A DNA stretch of 64,000 nt, from NCBI RefSeq assembly GCF_020520425.1, contig NC_079490.1, positions 37,406,723-37,470,722 of the forward strand, in the 5' to 3' direction. The translations under genes were made by a program, and so were the position numbers. Positions 46,557-57,710 of this stretch are shown piece by piece; position 1 is the stretch's first letter, and the number at the start of each line of letters is the position of its first letter. The notes beneath the pieces were generated by a model. The model was not told where the DNA came from. It did no database searches and was given only the letters and a program-made list of their open reading frames with translations. Source of the DNA: Spinacia oleracea. Its lineage: Eukaryota; Streptophyta; Magnoliopsida; Caryophyllales; Amaranthaceae.

Positions 46557-47580
46557 AGGACAAAAGCGGCCACGTGGCCCACAAAAAATGCACCGGAAAT
46601 CATGCATTGGAAATCAAACGATAAAAAATGAGCAATAATGATGCGATTTTACACCATTATCCTTTCTTGAGGGGCAAATGATGTGAGTATTTTACCCGGC
46701 GTACGTGGCCCAATCAAGACCCGCCACGTGGCATTGCTCAGACATGTAATTAAGCCACATGGCAGCTATAACTTTCTCTTAATGGCTCAAATATTAGGTA
46801 ATGAGTCATTTATTCATGGCCCAAGAAATGAATGTCTTGACAAGGACACATGTCCTCTCATCATTAACCAACCAATCAGGTAGTTTACTCTTAGGGTTTC
46901 CCCTAAAGAGGCAAATAGTATAAATACAACCCTTTTCTAAGAAAAGGGGACACAAGTTTCAAGGCATTGAATACATCACTATTCATGACATTAATCTCTC
47001 TCTTCTCTCTTAAAAACCCTAATCTTACTTAGGTATCGGAGGGAATATTCCTACGAAAATATTCTTGTTTTGCAGGTGATGTTACCAGTCGGAACTCAGA
47101 CTAGGCGCTACGTGGAACCGAATACCTCCTCGTCATCATCTATTGGAAAAACTCCCACAACAATAATTGCTTAGAACTAAATGTATACACTGATTTGCGT
47201 TGGTTCTCCGGTAATATATAGGATCACCAACTCAAGTCTTAATACGAGGGACGCGTCCTTGTAGATTTTCCACTACAATTTCTGAATTAAATACAAAATT
47301 TCAACTTCACATGATAAAACCCAAAACATCATGGATTGTGATGCTGAACAATTCCCAAAAAATATTATCTGTTATTTATGTTTCAAGTATGATTCTAGTA
47401 TTTTACAGCAACCAAGTGAACCAGTTCCAGATGCTCTTATAGAAGGCAAGGGCAAACTAATGTATTATGTATATGACAGAAGCCGAAGGTGTCCATGAAA
47501 TGTCAAGATGTCAGAACTTCAGATGGCTTCCAACCATAATGATGCAAATCTAACTATGCCACGCTTGAAGAAAAAATCTA
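46557..47580. other. Promoter or LTR-like stretch and 3' flank of the PPR gene
   Basis: A plus-strand segment TGATGTGAGTATTTT (46679) to CCCACAACA (about 47170), with TATAAATACAACCC at 46918, has the look of a short LTR. I found no partner copy and no target duplication. From 47170 to 47580 the sequence is the likely 3' UTR of the PPR gene. Confidence 0.35.
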
Positions 47581-50019
47581 CTACCAGTAATCACCACAGG
47601 AGCAGGTTCCATTCTTGAAATGGTGGAATCTGTGCATATCACGCACAATAATTTCTCGGCCTGTCACGAATGAGATGTATTTGGTGGCATTATGGCAATC
47701 ACCACAGACACGGAGATTTTTTCGAATGTGTATAGGTACCCCATTGCTCGTATTAAGAAGACTAAATGCAATTGCTAGTTTCTCACTGTGGCTAGTAAGC
47801 AATTGCTCCTGAACATCAGCTTCTACATCATGTCCAGAATTGGTATCTGGAACATAACCTACAAGTTTTATTCGGTCAATAAGTGAATCCAGATAAGAAT
47901 AAATCTCTCGTGATTGGGGATGAAGTGTACTTCCAGAATGGAAAGTATGAAACTCATTTCTTAGCTCCACTAAACTACAGCCAGGGGTCTTACGAAGACC
48001 CTTATTGTCCATCATTGATCGCACCTCAGCTACTTTATCCCACATTGATGCTGCAGAATAAATATTAGCTAGCAGCACATGGTAACCACCATCATCTGGA
48101 TTGAGATCAAACAGTCTATTAGCTGCTTTCCCGCCCAACTCAATGTTCTTGTGGATTTTGCAAGCACCCAACATTGCTCCATACACACTAACACCAGGCT
48201 CTATAGGCATGTTTAGGATGAAGTCCCATGCCTCTTCAAGAAGGCCAGCTCGACCTAAAAGGTCTACAACAGCTCCATAGTGATCCATTTTAGGCTCCAA
48301 ATTATATTCTTCCTTCATCAATTCAAAGTAATACTTTCCATCTTCAACAAGACCTGAGTGGCTGCAAGCTGATATGATGCACAAAAATGTTACCTCATTT
48401 GGTAGTATTGAACCTTTCTGCATTTCAGAGAAAAGTTCAAGTGCTGCTTCTCCGAGCCCATGTGTCCCATATGCATCTATCATGGCATTCCAAGTTGTTA
48501 CATGCCTCTCATCCATTTCATCAAAAAGCCTTCTTGCAGTCTCAATTGCTCCACACTTAGCATACATGTCAACAAGAGCAGTCTTTACAAATACATTTTT
48601 GTCCAAGCAAGTTCTTATAGAAATCCCATGGATCCATTTTGCTTGGCGTAAAATGGACAACTCAGCTAAAGCAGGAATCACACTCACCAAAGTAAATGAA
48701 TCCATTTTGATACCTTTTAATTGCATCTCAGAAAAATAATGCAAGGCCTCATTAACACAACCATTTTGTGCAAAACCTATGATCATGGCGTTCCAGGACA
48801 CTCTAGTCTTACTCTTTATGTTGTCAAATAATTTCACTGCCACATCAACCTTCTTACATTTTGAATACATAGAAATCAAGGAATTCGTCACTGATACATT
48901 AGAGCCAAACGCCAATTGATCCGACATTCTATGGACTACCATACCCTTCTTTAAATCTCCCAAGTCAGCACAAGCATGTATAGCTTCCATGATCGATACA
49001 TTACTTGGTTCTATTCCTTCATCCAACATTTTCTCAAAAAGTGCCAATGCTTCCTCGGGATCCCCACTTTGAATATACCCATCAATCATGGAATTCCAAG
49101 TAACAACAGTCCTAGACTCCATAGAATCAAAAATCAACCTAGCAGTCCCCACTGCTCTACATTTCGCATACATATCCACCAATGCAGTCAAAACATTCAC
49201 ATAACACTCGAATCCGGCCCTTAAAACATACCCATGAATAGATTTCCCCATGATAACTTTACCCATATCAGCCAACGCAGGCAAAACCGTAATCACCGTA
49301 ATCCAATCAGGCCTCTGTCCATCCTCCTGCATCCTTACAAGCAATTCTAAAGCAATTTTAGCATACCCATTTTGAGCATACCCAGAAATAATAGCATTCC
49401 AAGAAGCCACATCTTTCTCAGGCATTCTATCAAACATCTTATATGCATCAGAAACTTCTTTACATTTAGCATACATATTCATAACCCCGGTCATTGCAAA
49501 CAAATTCGACGCAAACCCACTAACAATCAACTGTCCCTGAATCTCCTTACCCCTCATAATATCCGAATTGTCACCACACAATTTCAACAAATACGTAAAG
49601 TTATACACAATGGGTTGAACACCATCACATTTCATCCTACAAAAAAACGAAAAAGCTTCATTAATGTCGGAATTGTGAGCATACCCTTTTAACATAGTAT
49701 GGTAAAGGGCATCAATCTTGTCCTCAATCGGGTAAAAAACACGAGCAGCATCGTTCATGGAATTGAATTTACAGAACAAACTAACAAGCTTAGTTTGAAA
49801 GAGCTGTTCATCGTATAATCCATGTTTGTAAATAATAGGAACGATTTGACGGAGTTCTTGAATTGAGGTGCAGATTTCGAGGAGAATTGCAGATGGGTGT
49901 TTGTAAATATAGGAAGGGATGTAGACTCTCTGTGAGAAGGAAGGTTTGGAGAGAGAAAATGGTGGTGGGTTTGGTGTGGGTGAAGGTGGTAGGGATAAGG
50001 TTTGCATTGAAATCATCAC
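47581..50019 (-). CDS. CRR22: PLS-DYW pentatricopeptide RNA-editing factor, CRR22-like
   Basis: An intact intronless gene of 812 residues. It matches Arabidopsis CRR22 (At1g11290, about 809 residues) from the N-terminal HPSAILLE and LRQIVP region to the end. CRR22 is a chloroplast factor for C-to-U editing of ndhB, ndhD and rpoB sites and is needed for the NDH complex. Residues 1-40 are Ser/Pro-rich without acidic residues, fitting a plastid transit peptide. A run of P, L and S PPR motifs fills about 80-640 (repeated NAMIxGxxQNG and LVDMYAKCG patterns). E/E+ motifs follow, then the DYW deaminase domain with HSE at 744-746, CGDC at 772-775 and a terminal CSCGDYW. All catalytic and zinc ligands are present. 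Several ATGs lie close together at the start (residues 1, 2 and 5). It is the only clear host gene that is whole in this window. Confidence 0.93.
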   Translation of the reverse strand: MMISMQTLSLPPSPTPNPPPFSLSKPSFSQRVYIPSYIYKHPSAILLEICTSIQELRQIVPIIYKHGLYDEQLFQTKLVSLFCKFNSMNDAARVFYPIEDKIDALYHTMLKGYAHNSDINEAFSFFCRMKCDGVQPIVYNFTYLLKLCGDNSDIMRGKEIQGQLIVSGFASNLFAMTGVMNMYAKCKEVSDAYKMFDRMPEKDVASWNAIISGYAQNGYAKIALELLVRMQEDGQRPDWITVITVLPALADMGKVIMGKSIHGYVLRAGFECYVNVLTALVDMYAKCRAVGTARLIFDSMESRTVVTWNSMIDGYIQSGDPEEALALFEKMLDEGIEPSNVSIMEAIHACADLGDLKKGMVVHRMSDQLAFGSNVSVTNSLISMYSKCKKVDVAVKLFDNIKSKTRVSWNAMIIGFAQNGCVNEALHYFSEMQLKGIKMDSFTLVSVIPALAELSILRQAKWIHGISIRTCLDKNVFVKTALVDMYAKCGAIETARRLFDEMDERHVTTWNAMIDAYGTHGLGEAALELFSEMQKGSILPNEVTFLCIISACSHSGLVEDGKYYFELMKEEYNLEPKMDHYGAVVDLLGRAGLLEEAWDFILNMPIEPGVSVYGAMLGACKIHKNIELGGKAANRLFDLNPDDGGYHVLLANIYSAASMWDKVAEVRSMMDNKGLRKTPGCSLVELRNEFHTFHSGSTLHPQSREIYSYLDSLIDRIKLVGYVPDTNSGHDVEADVQEQLLTSHSEKLAIAFSLLNTSNGVPIHIRKNLRVCGDCHNATKYISFVTGREIIVRDMHRFHHFKNGTCSCGDYW

Positions 50020-50643
50020 TTGTTAGTTTAACTCTGTTTTGTGGAGTAAATTGATGAATTTGATGTGTTTTATTGGGAATTCTTGCAAATCTGCTTGTTT
50101 GAGTGTTGGATTGAATGGAGTATAATTGCCGTTACTGGGAGCTATTTTGAACTTCAGTTCAGGATTTTTGAGGTTGGAATTTAAGAAATGGTAGCGATGA
50201 GAACGCAGCGTCAGTAGCAGTACTACACACTAGACTAAAGTAGACTGTCTTTCTTTCAGGTGGGCTGTTTAGAGAAATTTCAAAACAATCCCTTGATTGA
50301 CATATCAAGTGGTATTTTTGTAATTACAATTAGCAAATATATAATTTAGAAATTGCAATGTACAACATATTTGATATTATAAAAAAAAAAAAAAAAAAAA
50401 AAATTTAATACAAAAAGATATTGTATACTCAAATATGTAGATTGTATATTTTGATAATTTATTTACGAAAATACCCCTTGATATGTTTACTCGCCAATCA
50501 AGGGGATCGGCCGGTTGGAGCTCGGGCTGTTTAAGATAGATCAATGACGAAGGGTGAGATTATCCCCACTCCGAGTCTGAGAGGAGTCTTGAAGAAAGTT
50601 TGTGCCTACACTGGCTAGACTATTGAGAATTTGAGATAAATGT
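50020..50643. other. Upstream region of the PPR gene
   Basis: Non-coding. It contains a run of about 24 A at 50380-50403 flanked by AT-rich sequence. No clear TATA box is seen within 200 bp of the PPR start, as is common for PPR genes. Confidence 0.4.
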
Positions 50644-50905
50644 TACTTCCTCTGTTCTTATTTATATGACACAATTATTTAGTCACGCTTGTCAATGCAT
50701 GATTTCAAACTTTAATATCTTCAATTATGGATAAGAAAAAAAATATAAAAGTTGATATTTAAAAAATATTTATTAAGACGAATCAAACAAGATCCCACAC
50801 AACTATGTTTTTTCTTAAAAATAAATCACAAATTGAAATCAAAGGAGCTTGTGTGAATAGTGTCAAAACCACAATTATGTCATATAAATAAGAATAGAGG
50901 AAGTA
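50644..50905. mobile_element. Stowaway-type MITE
   Basis: Terminal inverted repeats CTTCCTCTGTTCTTATTTAT and ATAAATAAGAATAGAGGAAG lie between TA dinucleotides, with an AT-rich interior and total length about 262 bp. TA duplication and CTCCCTC-like ends are typical of Tc1/mariner-derived Stowaway elements. Confidence 0.85.
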
Positions 50906-50946
50906 TAAAACACTACGACAAGTGTGAAGGTGAGTTCCAAAATCTA

Positions 50947-51445
50947 AGGCCCTGTTTGTTTAGGAGTTGTTAGCTGGTTTGACTAGGTGTTAGCTATTAG
51001 TTGTTTGTATTAACGGATTTGACTAGCTTGTTGAATTAACTGTTTGTGTAAAACTGTTTGGTAAATTAGCTGATAGCTGTTAGCTTTTTAATATGTAAAA
51101 TGACCATTAAGGACATTGACACATTTTATTTCTTTATTAATATTAGACAAATATTTTATTGTGTTAATTTTTTCTCTCTATATTTTTCTAATAAACATTG
51201 ACTAAATAATTTTTTTCTTTTTTAATTGTTCTTTATATTATTTTTTTAATAATATATATATTTTTTAAATAGATAAATATGACTAATGAAATTTTAAGCA
51301 TGATTGCAATATACTTCAATTGCTTCAAAGTACTAATATAAAATTCAATACAATAAAAAACGAATCTATTAAATATGGTGAAATGAAAAAGAAAGTGTGA
51401 GTAATGTTTTTAGGAGAAAAATATGTAGGGTACCAAGGTTGATAG
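50947..51445. mobile_element. MITE copy C, truncated by a copia LTR
   Basis: In inverted orientation this is the same family as copies A and B at 30226-31848 (GGCCCTGTTTGTTTAGGAG end, then GCTAATCAACAGC-type repeats, then GGTACCAAGGTTGATAGT). The far end is cut exactly where the LTR TGTTAGG starts at 51446. Confidence 0.8.
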
Positions 51446-52860
51446 TGTTAGGTTATGATACATATGAAAAACATAAATCATGCGGAAAAACCTTAATGCC
51501 AGGAAACATATTATTTACACATAATCAATTAGCATAATTTAGATGCATACACTTTGTAGCGTGCTCTCCCTAGCTGCGCCCGAACCGAACACGAACAAGT
51601 CTTTAGGACTCCAAGTGTCGTCCCTCCGTAGATAGTCCACAGCACGTCCGGATCCGCCTTAAGATTGACCAACTAGAATCGCCCTTAAGGTACTATTATT
51701 TTCGGCTAAATGGGCAAGTAATGTGACTAATTTTTCTGCTCAAAAATCACAGCTTTTATTGTATGAATACTTGTTAAAAACTCTTGTATAAATTTATGAC
51801 CCTAGGCATATATTTATAGAACCATGGAAAAGGATTTCGAATCCTGTTAGAATACTAATTAATTAATTAGAATCCTTTTAAAACTCTAAATAATTAATTT
51901 TATCTTTTAGGATTAGGATTTAATCATAGCACGAATTCCGATAGCTTTAGGATTCGTATAGCATGCACACGAGCACGAGCACGACCACGAGCAACGCACA
52001 GCCCACGCGCATGCCTCGCGGCCCACGCGAGCTGCACGGCGCCATGGCCCAATGCTCGCAACCCATTTGTTGAGAGCGCGCGCCATGCCTTGCTAGGCCT
52101 GGCCTTGCGCTGGCCCTGGCTGACTTTGGCGTGTGTTGATGCGTGTGGCTTGCTGGGCGACGGCCTGGCTTCGTGCTGGGCCTTCGTCTAGCAAGTCTCG
52201 TCCGATGCTAATTCGTACGATACGCTTCCAATTAAATTTCCGATTCCGGATTTCATTTCTGATACGAACAATATTTAACATTTCCGATTCCGGAATTAAT
52301 TTCCGTTTCGAACAAATATTTAATATTTCCGTTTCCGGAATTATTTTCCGATTCCGATAATATTTCCGATTCTGACAATATTTCCGTTTCCGGCAATATT
52401 TCCGATTCCGGCAATATTTCCATTTCCGATAATATTTTCCGATACGTACCATGTTTCCGTTTTCGGCAACATCTATGACTTGGATAATATTTATATTTCC
52501 GATACGATCCATATTTCCGTTTCCGGCAATATCATCGTTTCCGGAATATTCATTTACTTGCCTTTGACGATCTTAGCTCCCACTGAAACCAAGATTCGTC
52601 GATTCCGAATATCCATAGATGGAGTATTTAATGCCATTAAATACTTGATCCGTTTACGTACTATTTGTGTGACCCTACGGGTTCAGTCAAGAGTAAGCTG
52701 TGGATTAATATCATTAATTCCACTTGAACTGAAGCGGCCTCTAGCTAGGCATTCAGCTCACTTGATCTCACTGAATTATTAACTTGTTAATTAATACTGA
52801 ACCGCATTTATTAGACTTAACATTAAATGCATACTTGGACCAAGGGCATTATTTCCTTCA
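51446..52860 (-). repeat. 3' LTR of the first Ty1/copia element
   Basis: This 1415-bp LTR starts TGAAGGAAATAATGCCC at 52860 on the minus strand and ends CCTAACA at 51446. A purine tract (ACAAGTGGGAGAC) precedes it. It contains a minus-strand TATA box (CTATAAATATATG, about 51810-51822). Upstream of this is a GC-rich tract (51960-52200), then an array of TTTCCG-based repeats (52215-52545). Confidence 0.85.
52215..52545. repeat. TTTCCG minisatellite within the LTR
   Basis: About 15 head-to-tail units of 18-26 bp around AATATTTCCGTTTCCGGC. The repeats open frames on both strands rich in RNRKYCRK or ISDSGN patterns, which are not proteins. The same array lies at 61805-62130 in the second LTR. Confidence 0.9.
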
Positions 52861-55047
52861 GTCTCCCACTTGTCATTAGGGACAAGTGTGCATTTCCTAA
52901 TTCCTTTGTCGCTCGATGCTTTCTCTTGAACATAAGGTAAGAGTTGTCATCCTTATTATGTCCAGAGGTGTTTCTCGGTTTCAGAGTTCAACTGATCAAA
53001 TAAACAGATAACCATAGCCTATGATTCATCTGAGCACGGCCATGCATTTTACAGTTTCTAGATCTCCGAGTGGCCGTGTACAACTTTCAGCATCTCATCC
53101 CGATTTATGGGAGGACAATCCCAATCTAGCGATCTTGAGATTAGACTTCGTTTTATAGGTGATTACCTAAGCGTTGCCTTTATAGCCTCCTTTTACGGTG
53201 CGACGGCTGACAACGTCAAAGTAAGCAGTTCTCAAACAAGTAATCTCAAATCACTTAGGTATTGAGGATTAGTGTCTAATAATTTTAATGAAATTTACTT
53301 ATGACAGATTTTCATCTCTTACAGTAAAGTTTCATAGGTCTGTCCGATACTAGTCTTCCCAAAGTAAGTATCTATGCAAATGATTACGACATTGCCATGT
53401 CCACATAGTTCAAGAAACAGAACTACTAGTCATCTTGCATTCTAGTCGTCTAACGTTTTCTATGCGTCCATCTTTATAGAAAACTCCGACCAGGGACCAT
53501 TTTCAACTTTTGACATTCAAGTTCACTTGATAGACACTTCTTAGTCACAAGACTGGTCCTGACAGTCTATCTTGAATATATCGTCAAATTGAAGGGACTC
53601 ATCATTTAATATACTAAACCAAGATTAAATGGAATATGAAAATACATTTCATATATGATAAATGTTCAACCCCTAATGTTTTACAACCATGGGCCTTGAA
53701 CCCATCTTTAAAACAACTAGTGGAATTCAAAACTATGCTTTGATTTCCAATGCCACAATGTGAGTGTTGTTTCTCACTTGTTGCGTAGGTCTAGTTATCA
53801 TGCTTTGCCAATCTTAATATCCTTTTCATCGAATGTTCTTCGAGATATGATGATAAGATCTTTTGAGTTTGTTTATTATGTGATCTAGTCTTTCTTACTT
53901 CGATAGTGGTTCTACACAGTTTGCAATGCAGAACCATCAAGTTAGCAGACATGTGATCCACCCAAGTTCAGTGAAGAACTCTTTAACTTAAACAACCCTG
54001 TTTCATTGCTTCTTAGGCAATAATTACTTTTACTTCAACTGTATAGGTTGCTAGTGATGCTTTGTTTGGATTTGCTTATCTAAGCAGTTCACGGATATGT
54101 GGAAGACTTTCCATCTGTATCTTAGAACATAGAAATTAATATTTAATTTCCCACGCAACAACTCATGGTCTCCAATCCATGTTGCCATTTCAAAACACGA
54201 TGCTCTATAGCTCGTCCTTGCCAATGGTTAACTCCAAAGGGATCTTTCTTGATCATTTGCCAGTGTTTATGCGTGTAGCATCAATATTTAGCATATCTTT
54301 ATTTCCTTGAGTCAAGAACTGTTCCTATGTACCTTTTCAAGTACCATAAGTTTTTCTTGATCTCAATCTAGTTGATCTTCACTTAGATCAATAGAGATTG
54401 GTATATGGTCGTCATTCTTATGGCATACGATACGTTTTTGGCGATCCTCATATTATATCATACATGATAAATTCTTTTGCAGAATAATTCCCAATTGAAT
54501 TCTATCCATGTAGCTTTAGCTCATTTAGTTTCAGTAGATACTAAATCCAGCTAAATTCTTTGACATATAATATAGGTTAAGAATCTTACTTAGATCCTTT
54601 GATGTTTAACTTAGTAAATGCTTATACATAGTTCAAACATATTTCACTTAGATTTATACATATGGGTCGAATATCTCCAATGGAGTCTTTCGTGTTTGAT
54701 TTAGTAAATGCCATTACTTAATCCAGAACAATATTATAAGATCTTTGTGAATGGATCTTAATACCCAGTATGCACTAAGTTTCGCCTTGGTCCGTCATTG
54801 ATGAATAATTTTCAAATCTAAGTCATTAGCATTTGAATGTTATTTCACAATAGAGAGATATGTGTATGACACACATATGACCAATTAAGTTTTATGTACT
54901 CCCACTAAACTTCTTATATATCTCTAAGAATCATGTACATTTTATGAAACTAAAATACTTATTAGCTTCACTAAAATACAATTCCAATTCCCAATTGCTT
55001 GCTTAAATCTGTACTTAGATTTCATAAGCTAGCATTCATTTCAAGCA

Positions 55048-55347
55048 TTATTTGGATCCACAAATCCTATGACATGCCATGTACATAGTTTTCTTCCAAC
55101 ATTTGGTTGGGGAATACGTTTTGTCATCCAATTTCCATATGTACCAATATGCAATCATTGCTTTAATTATAGACTTAAGCATTACGATTTTGCATGAGGT
55201 TTCAACACAATCCACACCGTGAATTTGCTTGTAACCTTTAGCAACTAATCTAGCTTTGTGTGTGAACACAATTTCATGTTTGATGGTTTTTATCCTAAAA
55301 ACAAACTTGTAACCAATAGGTGTGAAACTATTCTTGCAAATCAACAA
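55048..55347 (-). pseudogene. Ty1/copia reverse transcriptase fragment
   Basis: About 100 residues matching the start of the copia RT domain: FRIKTIKHEIV, KARLVAKGYKQIHGVD, ETSCKIVMLKSI, then WKLDDKT in place of the usual QMDVKTAFL. Many conserved positions are changed and the catalytic YVDD part is not in frame. A decayed copy. Confidence 0.8.
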
Positions 55348-56243
55348 AATTTCAATTTTGTCATCAAAGCATTGAGTATGTTTTATGGCCTCTAACCATT
55401 TAAAACATTTGAGTCTATATATGGCCTCTAACCATTTTAGGGAATCTGGGTTTCGTCATACCTTTCTTACAAGTCACAAACTCATTAATCTACATGATAA
55501 TAGTTTGACTGTAATTTGTAGGTTTTCTTCACTATCTAATAGAAGAATTTCATAGTTTTATTGACCTGAACTTTATGTTTCTTCACTATCTAATAGAAGA
55601 ATCTCATAGTTTCAGTGACTTGAATTCCATGCCTACTTGAGTATAGAACATCAAACAATAGAATATCAATAGCCACTTGAAAGTCCTTTGAATATTCTGT
55701 TCTCCTTGAAGCACTTGTAAAGTCTTCTAAGAGATGTCTATTCTTTAAAGCCACTTCTAAAGTCCTTAAAGAATACGTGTTCGGATTTTCTAAAGAACTT
55801 CGAAAAGCCTCCGAAATGTCCGTTTATGTTTGTTGTTCGCCTCGAAGACTTTCGAGGTCTATTTTCTCCCACTTGTCATTTTGGAAACGAATCTCCAAAA
55901 GGACATTATTTCGAGCAAACAAACATTATGTTATCAAAATTTGGGGTAGAAACAATACCTTTGTGTCTCATTTGAATAAATCACAATGAAACATATATCT
56001 ATACTTGGGCCTTAGTTTGTCGAATAACAAACACTAAGCTCCCACTGAGTTTGGCAACTCTCTAGATATATATTATCGAAAAGATATTCTGAAATTACTT
56101 TTCAATAGCTTTGACGAATTTGGTTTAGTTTGGTGGTAGTTGAGCATTTTGTTTTAGAAATTATAAGAAAAGTCTTTATGATTCATCATTGATCGAATCA
56201 AGTACCAATTGACTTCGATCATTCCAACTTAGATATGCCATAT

Positions 56244-57710
56244 TGTAGACACCTACTTTTGTCCCCATTCCCGAAAGGGAAGGTTCGATGATGAGAACAT
56301 AAATCTCCACTTGACAACGCATCTCCTATAAAATAACGAATCTCAATTCCCCTTTTCATTTCACCCGAAACCTGCTATTTATAGAAACCTGCTATTTATG
56401 GAAACCTTCTAAAAATAGTAACTGCCTAATGGGTAGTTGTTAAAAGTGGCAAGTCATAAAAGATAGAAACCTGTCAGAATTAGGTGTTGCATTCCAACAT
56501 AAATCCTAAATGAAATAGAAATTGCGAGAGAATCCTATTCCTAATACGATTCGAAAATAAGAGTTACGTATTAATTAAAATCCTAAACGAGCCTAGAGTT
56601 TGTAACGGGCCCGGATGCATTCCATCATAAAATTAATACGCACTAAAAGACTCGATTAAAGTCTCATACACTCCGGATTCTAAGAATCCTAATCTGACAA
56701 AGAAACGGCCCAGACCCTATTTTCAACGCCTGGCTCTGGGCGCCGAGATCTTCGGCGCCCAGCCTTGGGCGCTGAAATTACCTGGGACGTGTTCTTTCCT
56801 AATTCCTCGTGGATTAGAGTTCTACAATTCTATCTTTCCACGAACTCTTTTCTATAAATAGGGCCCTAAGTTCGACGTGAAACACACAACACACAATTAT
56901 TATTCTGAGTATTGACTCTAAACCCCTAAGCCTAAGCCTCACGCTGCAAAACTGATCACGCGTTCTGTCGCAATCGATCCAAAAATCGAACAGAACGTAT
57001 CCTGTCCTATAATTTGAGATTCGTTAAATAAAAGGAGAAATAGTAAAGTCAAAGTGGTTAGTTTTCTGAGAACCGTGACGCACCTCTCAAGGGTGCGTCG
57101 TAATGTGCCCCTTCGCGTGATTTAATTGCTTTCCTCACCCTTTATGAACTGTTAAACCAATTAAATCTGATTGTTCTATCACGCCTAATAAAGATAATAT
57201 GTTGGGAAATTGGATTATCATGCTAGGTCCCTTAAAACAATCTAAATCAGATAATCGCGTTCGATCTAGTATTATATGTTGCATATTGTTAAAATCGACT
57301 CAGATTAGTTTAATAGGTAACGCATGTCCCTTCAATTATTTATGTTGATCTAGTAAGGATATCCTGCCTCTGGAGTTATCGAAGAGCGAGTACTCCTCTC
57401 GGTAGTTACAGTCCCCCGAACCCTCAATCTCTACCTTGCGGGTGTATGTTGAGAGATCCCCACACCAGGGATCACAAGGGAACCTACGACCGTCGTGGTC
57501 AAACATAATTGCACTCCCTTTATGTCACGATAACCGGGTTTTGTCAGTTTTTCTCATTGTCGTTAAAAACTGAATGGCGACTCCTATATTACTAGTCAAT
57601 TGGGTGTAAACTCACAGGAAATCCAATTACACTTGATTTGACAAAAATAAACGTCACACCCACGAGGGACAAGGTCACACATTAGCCTCGCGCTTTTTCG
57701 ACCCCTCACA
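56244..57710 (+). mobile_element. Solo LTR of the palindrome-rich LTR family
   Basis: CATAT is duplicated at 56239-56243 and 57711-57715. The 1467-bp LTR (starts TGTAGACACCTACTTTTG, ends GACCCCTCACA) is a diverged relative of the LTRs at 17158-18687 and 26273-27801, here in plus orientation. The TATA box is TATAAATA at 56853-56860. Two CGCC..GGGCG palindromes lie just upstream at about 56727-56775. No internal region remains, so unequal or intra-element recombination probably removed it. Confidence 0.9.

Noticed and set aside
47615..49692. Plus-strand frames opposite the PPR gene.
   Set aside because: Shadows of the coding strand of the 812-residue PPR gene.
52093..52512. Frame with RNRKYCRK-type repeats, also at 61816-62097.
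   Set aside because: Translation of the TTTCCG minisatellite within copia LTRs.
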